Shown here piece after piece: positions 5,858-6,754 of a stretch of DNA of 6,754 bases. The stretch is from Deltaproteobacteria bacterium (GTDB lineage Bacteria > Desulfobacterota > Desulfobacteria > Desulfobacterales > Desulfatirhabdiaceae). The stretch spans positions 1-6,754 of the forward strand of contig JAPLJE010000049.1 in assembly GCA_026388755.1 (NCBI GenBank). Direction: 5' to 3'. Each line of letters begins with the position of its first letter. Within the stretch, counting starts at the first letter, position 1. Made by a program: the position numbers and the translations under genes. A model generated the notes under the pieces. That model did not search any database and was not told where the DNA came from. It saw only the letters and a list, made by a program, of their open reading frames with translations.

Positions 5858-6754
5858 TTATGACCGTTTTTTTCCCCTGGCCCCGAGCCCTCTTGCCTCG
5901 GACTCCAGTTCGACCAGCCTGTCAAATCCCGCTTCGGCAACCCCCATAAATTGCAGACTGTCCACAACCGCAAGACGGCCGGATTCCTTATCCTTAGCCA
6001 TAAAAATATTCATATACAAATATCCCGTTTCAGATCCAGGCACCAGCAGGCTGATGCGTTTGCTTTCACCCGAATATATCGTAAATCCCTCGGAAAGCGT
6101 CTTTGGGATCCGAGTCTGCACTTCGTTTCCAGACTGAATGTAATATTTGCTGAGATCCGTCGCAATCATTTCAATTGGATCTCCCCAGAACAGCCCTGGC
6201 GTCACCCCCATGACCAGAAGAAGCTCGGACATCACATTGAACGGTCCGTTTGCCGGTCTATAACTCAGACCCTTGGCTTGATAGTCTTTTTCTTCCGCGC
6301 CATGCATCCGGGTCAAGCTGTCCGTATCCCGCCAGTCCAGAATGCAATCTGAAACCGCATCCGTCTCACGTTGAAAATTATCTCCCATCATCAGGGCTGT
6401 TTTTTGCTTGATTTCGCCGTCAGCAGCCGTATTCAGATTGACACGCTGCGATTCCTTGTCCACCCGGATCCAAAGCTGCATGTCGTCCGGAAACAGCCGG
6501 AACCAGTGGCCATCTGCCCCCGTTTCACCTGAAAGAGGCCAGGATTCGGTGGAAAAAAGTTGAACTACCGAAGAAACCGCCTGCTTTTGCCGAAAAGATG
6601 TCCAGGCGTTCTGAGCAATGTCCGCCTTTTCCCGATTATGCGCCAGGTACTGTCCTGCCAGAAAACTGATCAGAACCAGGAGCCAGAGTACCATAACCAG
6701 TACACTGCCCTCTGTCGCCGGCCCTCTGTCGCCTGCCCTCTGTCGCCTGCCCAC
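5858..6754 (-). CDS. gspK: GspK, minor pseudopilin of the T2SS (start at or beyond window edge)
   Basis: The frame is open to the right edge; a GTG at 6754-6752 gives 298 residues, but the true start may lie outside. A basic leader ends at Gly16, followed by SVLVMVLWLLVLISFLAGQ, which is the class III prepilin cleavage site and hydrophobic helix. The mature +5 residue is Met, not Glu, which is characteristic of GspK among pseudopilins. Further family marks are VNLNTA (105-110), ILDWRDTDSLTRMHGAEEKD (138-157), and YRPANGPFNVMSELLLVMGV (165-184), which includes the alpha-helical domain found only in GspK. GspK caps the tip of the pseudopilus in a complex with GspI and GspJ, which would be expected just upstream. 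The first 15 residues are encoded by a 14-bp tandem repeat, and the C-terminus ends in a low-complexity Gly/Ala/Arg/Lys tail. Starting at the next Met (residue 21) would delete the cleavage site, so it is unlikely. Confidence 0.92.
   Translation of the reverse strand: MGRRQRAGDRGPATEGSVLVMVLWLLVLISFLAGQYLAHNREKADIAQNAWTSFRQKQAVSSVVQLFSTESWPLSGETGADGHWFRLFPDDMQLWIRVDKESQRVNLNTAADGEIKQKTALMMGDNFQRETDAVSDCILDWRDTDSLTRMHGAEEKDYQAKGLSYRPANGPFNVMSELLLVMGVTPGLFWGDPIEMIATDLSKYYIQSGNEVQTRIPKTLSEGFTIYSGESKRISLLVPGSETGYLYMNIFMAKDKESGRLAVVDSLQFMGVAEAGFDRLVELESEARGLGARGKKRS
5874..5901. repeat. Degenerate heptad-like G/C-rich repeat at the 3' end of gspK
   Basis: The plus strand can be cut into four diverged 7-mers, CCCCTGG, CCCCGAG, CCCTCTT and GCCTCGG, encoding the ARGLGARG tail of GspK. 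The 7-mer GCCCTCT (5887-5893) also occurs in each unit of the repeat at the other end of the gene. The relationship is suggestive, not proven. Confidence 0.4.
6705..6752. repeat. 14-bp tandem repeat, about 3.4 copies, over the gspK leader
   Basis: Plus-strand units are CTGCCCTCTGTCGC (6705-6718), CGGCCCTCTGTCGC (6719-6732, one mismatch), CTGCCCTCTGTCGC (6733-6746) and a partial CTGCCC (6747-6752). Each unit can itself be seen as two related 7-mers, GCCCTCT and GTCGCCT. Because 14 is not a multiple of three, each copy is read in a different frame and a copy-number change would shift the leader against the pseudopilin body. Confidence 0.95.

Noticed and set aside
5172..6137. Plus-strand open frame of 321 codons opposite gspL and gspK
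   Set aside because: It spans the junction of two well supported minus-strand genes, has no domain motif and looks like a shadow.
1..6754. CRISPR array, tRNA, rRNA, insertion sequence or attachment site
   Set aside because: Nothing with the required repeat-spacer layout, cloverleaf, transposase motifs or terminal repeats was seen, and nearly all bases are taken by five coherent genes.

Overview
The window carries five genes, all on the minus strand, packed head to tail like one transcription unit. Read in the direction of transcription (right to left) they are gspK, gspL, gspM, gspD and a large membrane glycosyltransferase-like gene. The first four are recognisable parts of a type II secretion system (T2SS), so this is a Gram-negative (diderm) bacterium. 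The spread-out proteobacterial style of the proteins, the K-L-M-D order, the G/C-rich heptad-like repeats and the TMTC-like TPR glycosyltransferase together suggest a deltaproteobacterium (Desulfobacterota, perhaps Desulfobacterales). That taxonomic guess is inference, and no rRNA or other marker gene is present to confirm it.

Region by region: 5858-6754 is gspK, the minor pseudopilin that caps the pseudopilus tip; its leader lies in a 14-bp tandem repeat touching the window edge. 4500-5837 is gspL, a cytoplasmic actin-like (PilM-type) domain joined through one membrane helix to a periplasmic PilN-type domain. 3949-4503 is gspM, a small PilO-type inner-membrane protein whose start overlaps the gspL stop by 4 bp. 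1575-3914 is gspD, the outer-membrane secretin, with an apparent lipoprotein signal, a long charged linker, domains N0-N3 and a full secretin core, but no recognisable pilotin-binding tail. 1-1544 is a multi-spanning GT-C type protein followed by TPR repeats; it starts 30 bp after gspD and runs off the left edge, so only its first 514 codons are visible. No stretch over 300 bp lacks a gene; the intergenic gaps are 20, 34 and 30 bp.

Together, GspL and GspM form most of the inner-membrane platform that couples the ATPase GspE (outside the window) to pseudopilus assembly. GspK primes and caps the pseudopilus, and GspD is the exit pore. No gspC or gspN lies between gspM and gspD. The last gene is not a core T2SS component. 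Its position raises the possibility that protein glycosylation is linked to secretion in this organism, but only proximity supports this. No promoter, strong terminator, RNA gene, CRISPR array or insertion sequence was seen.
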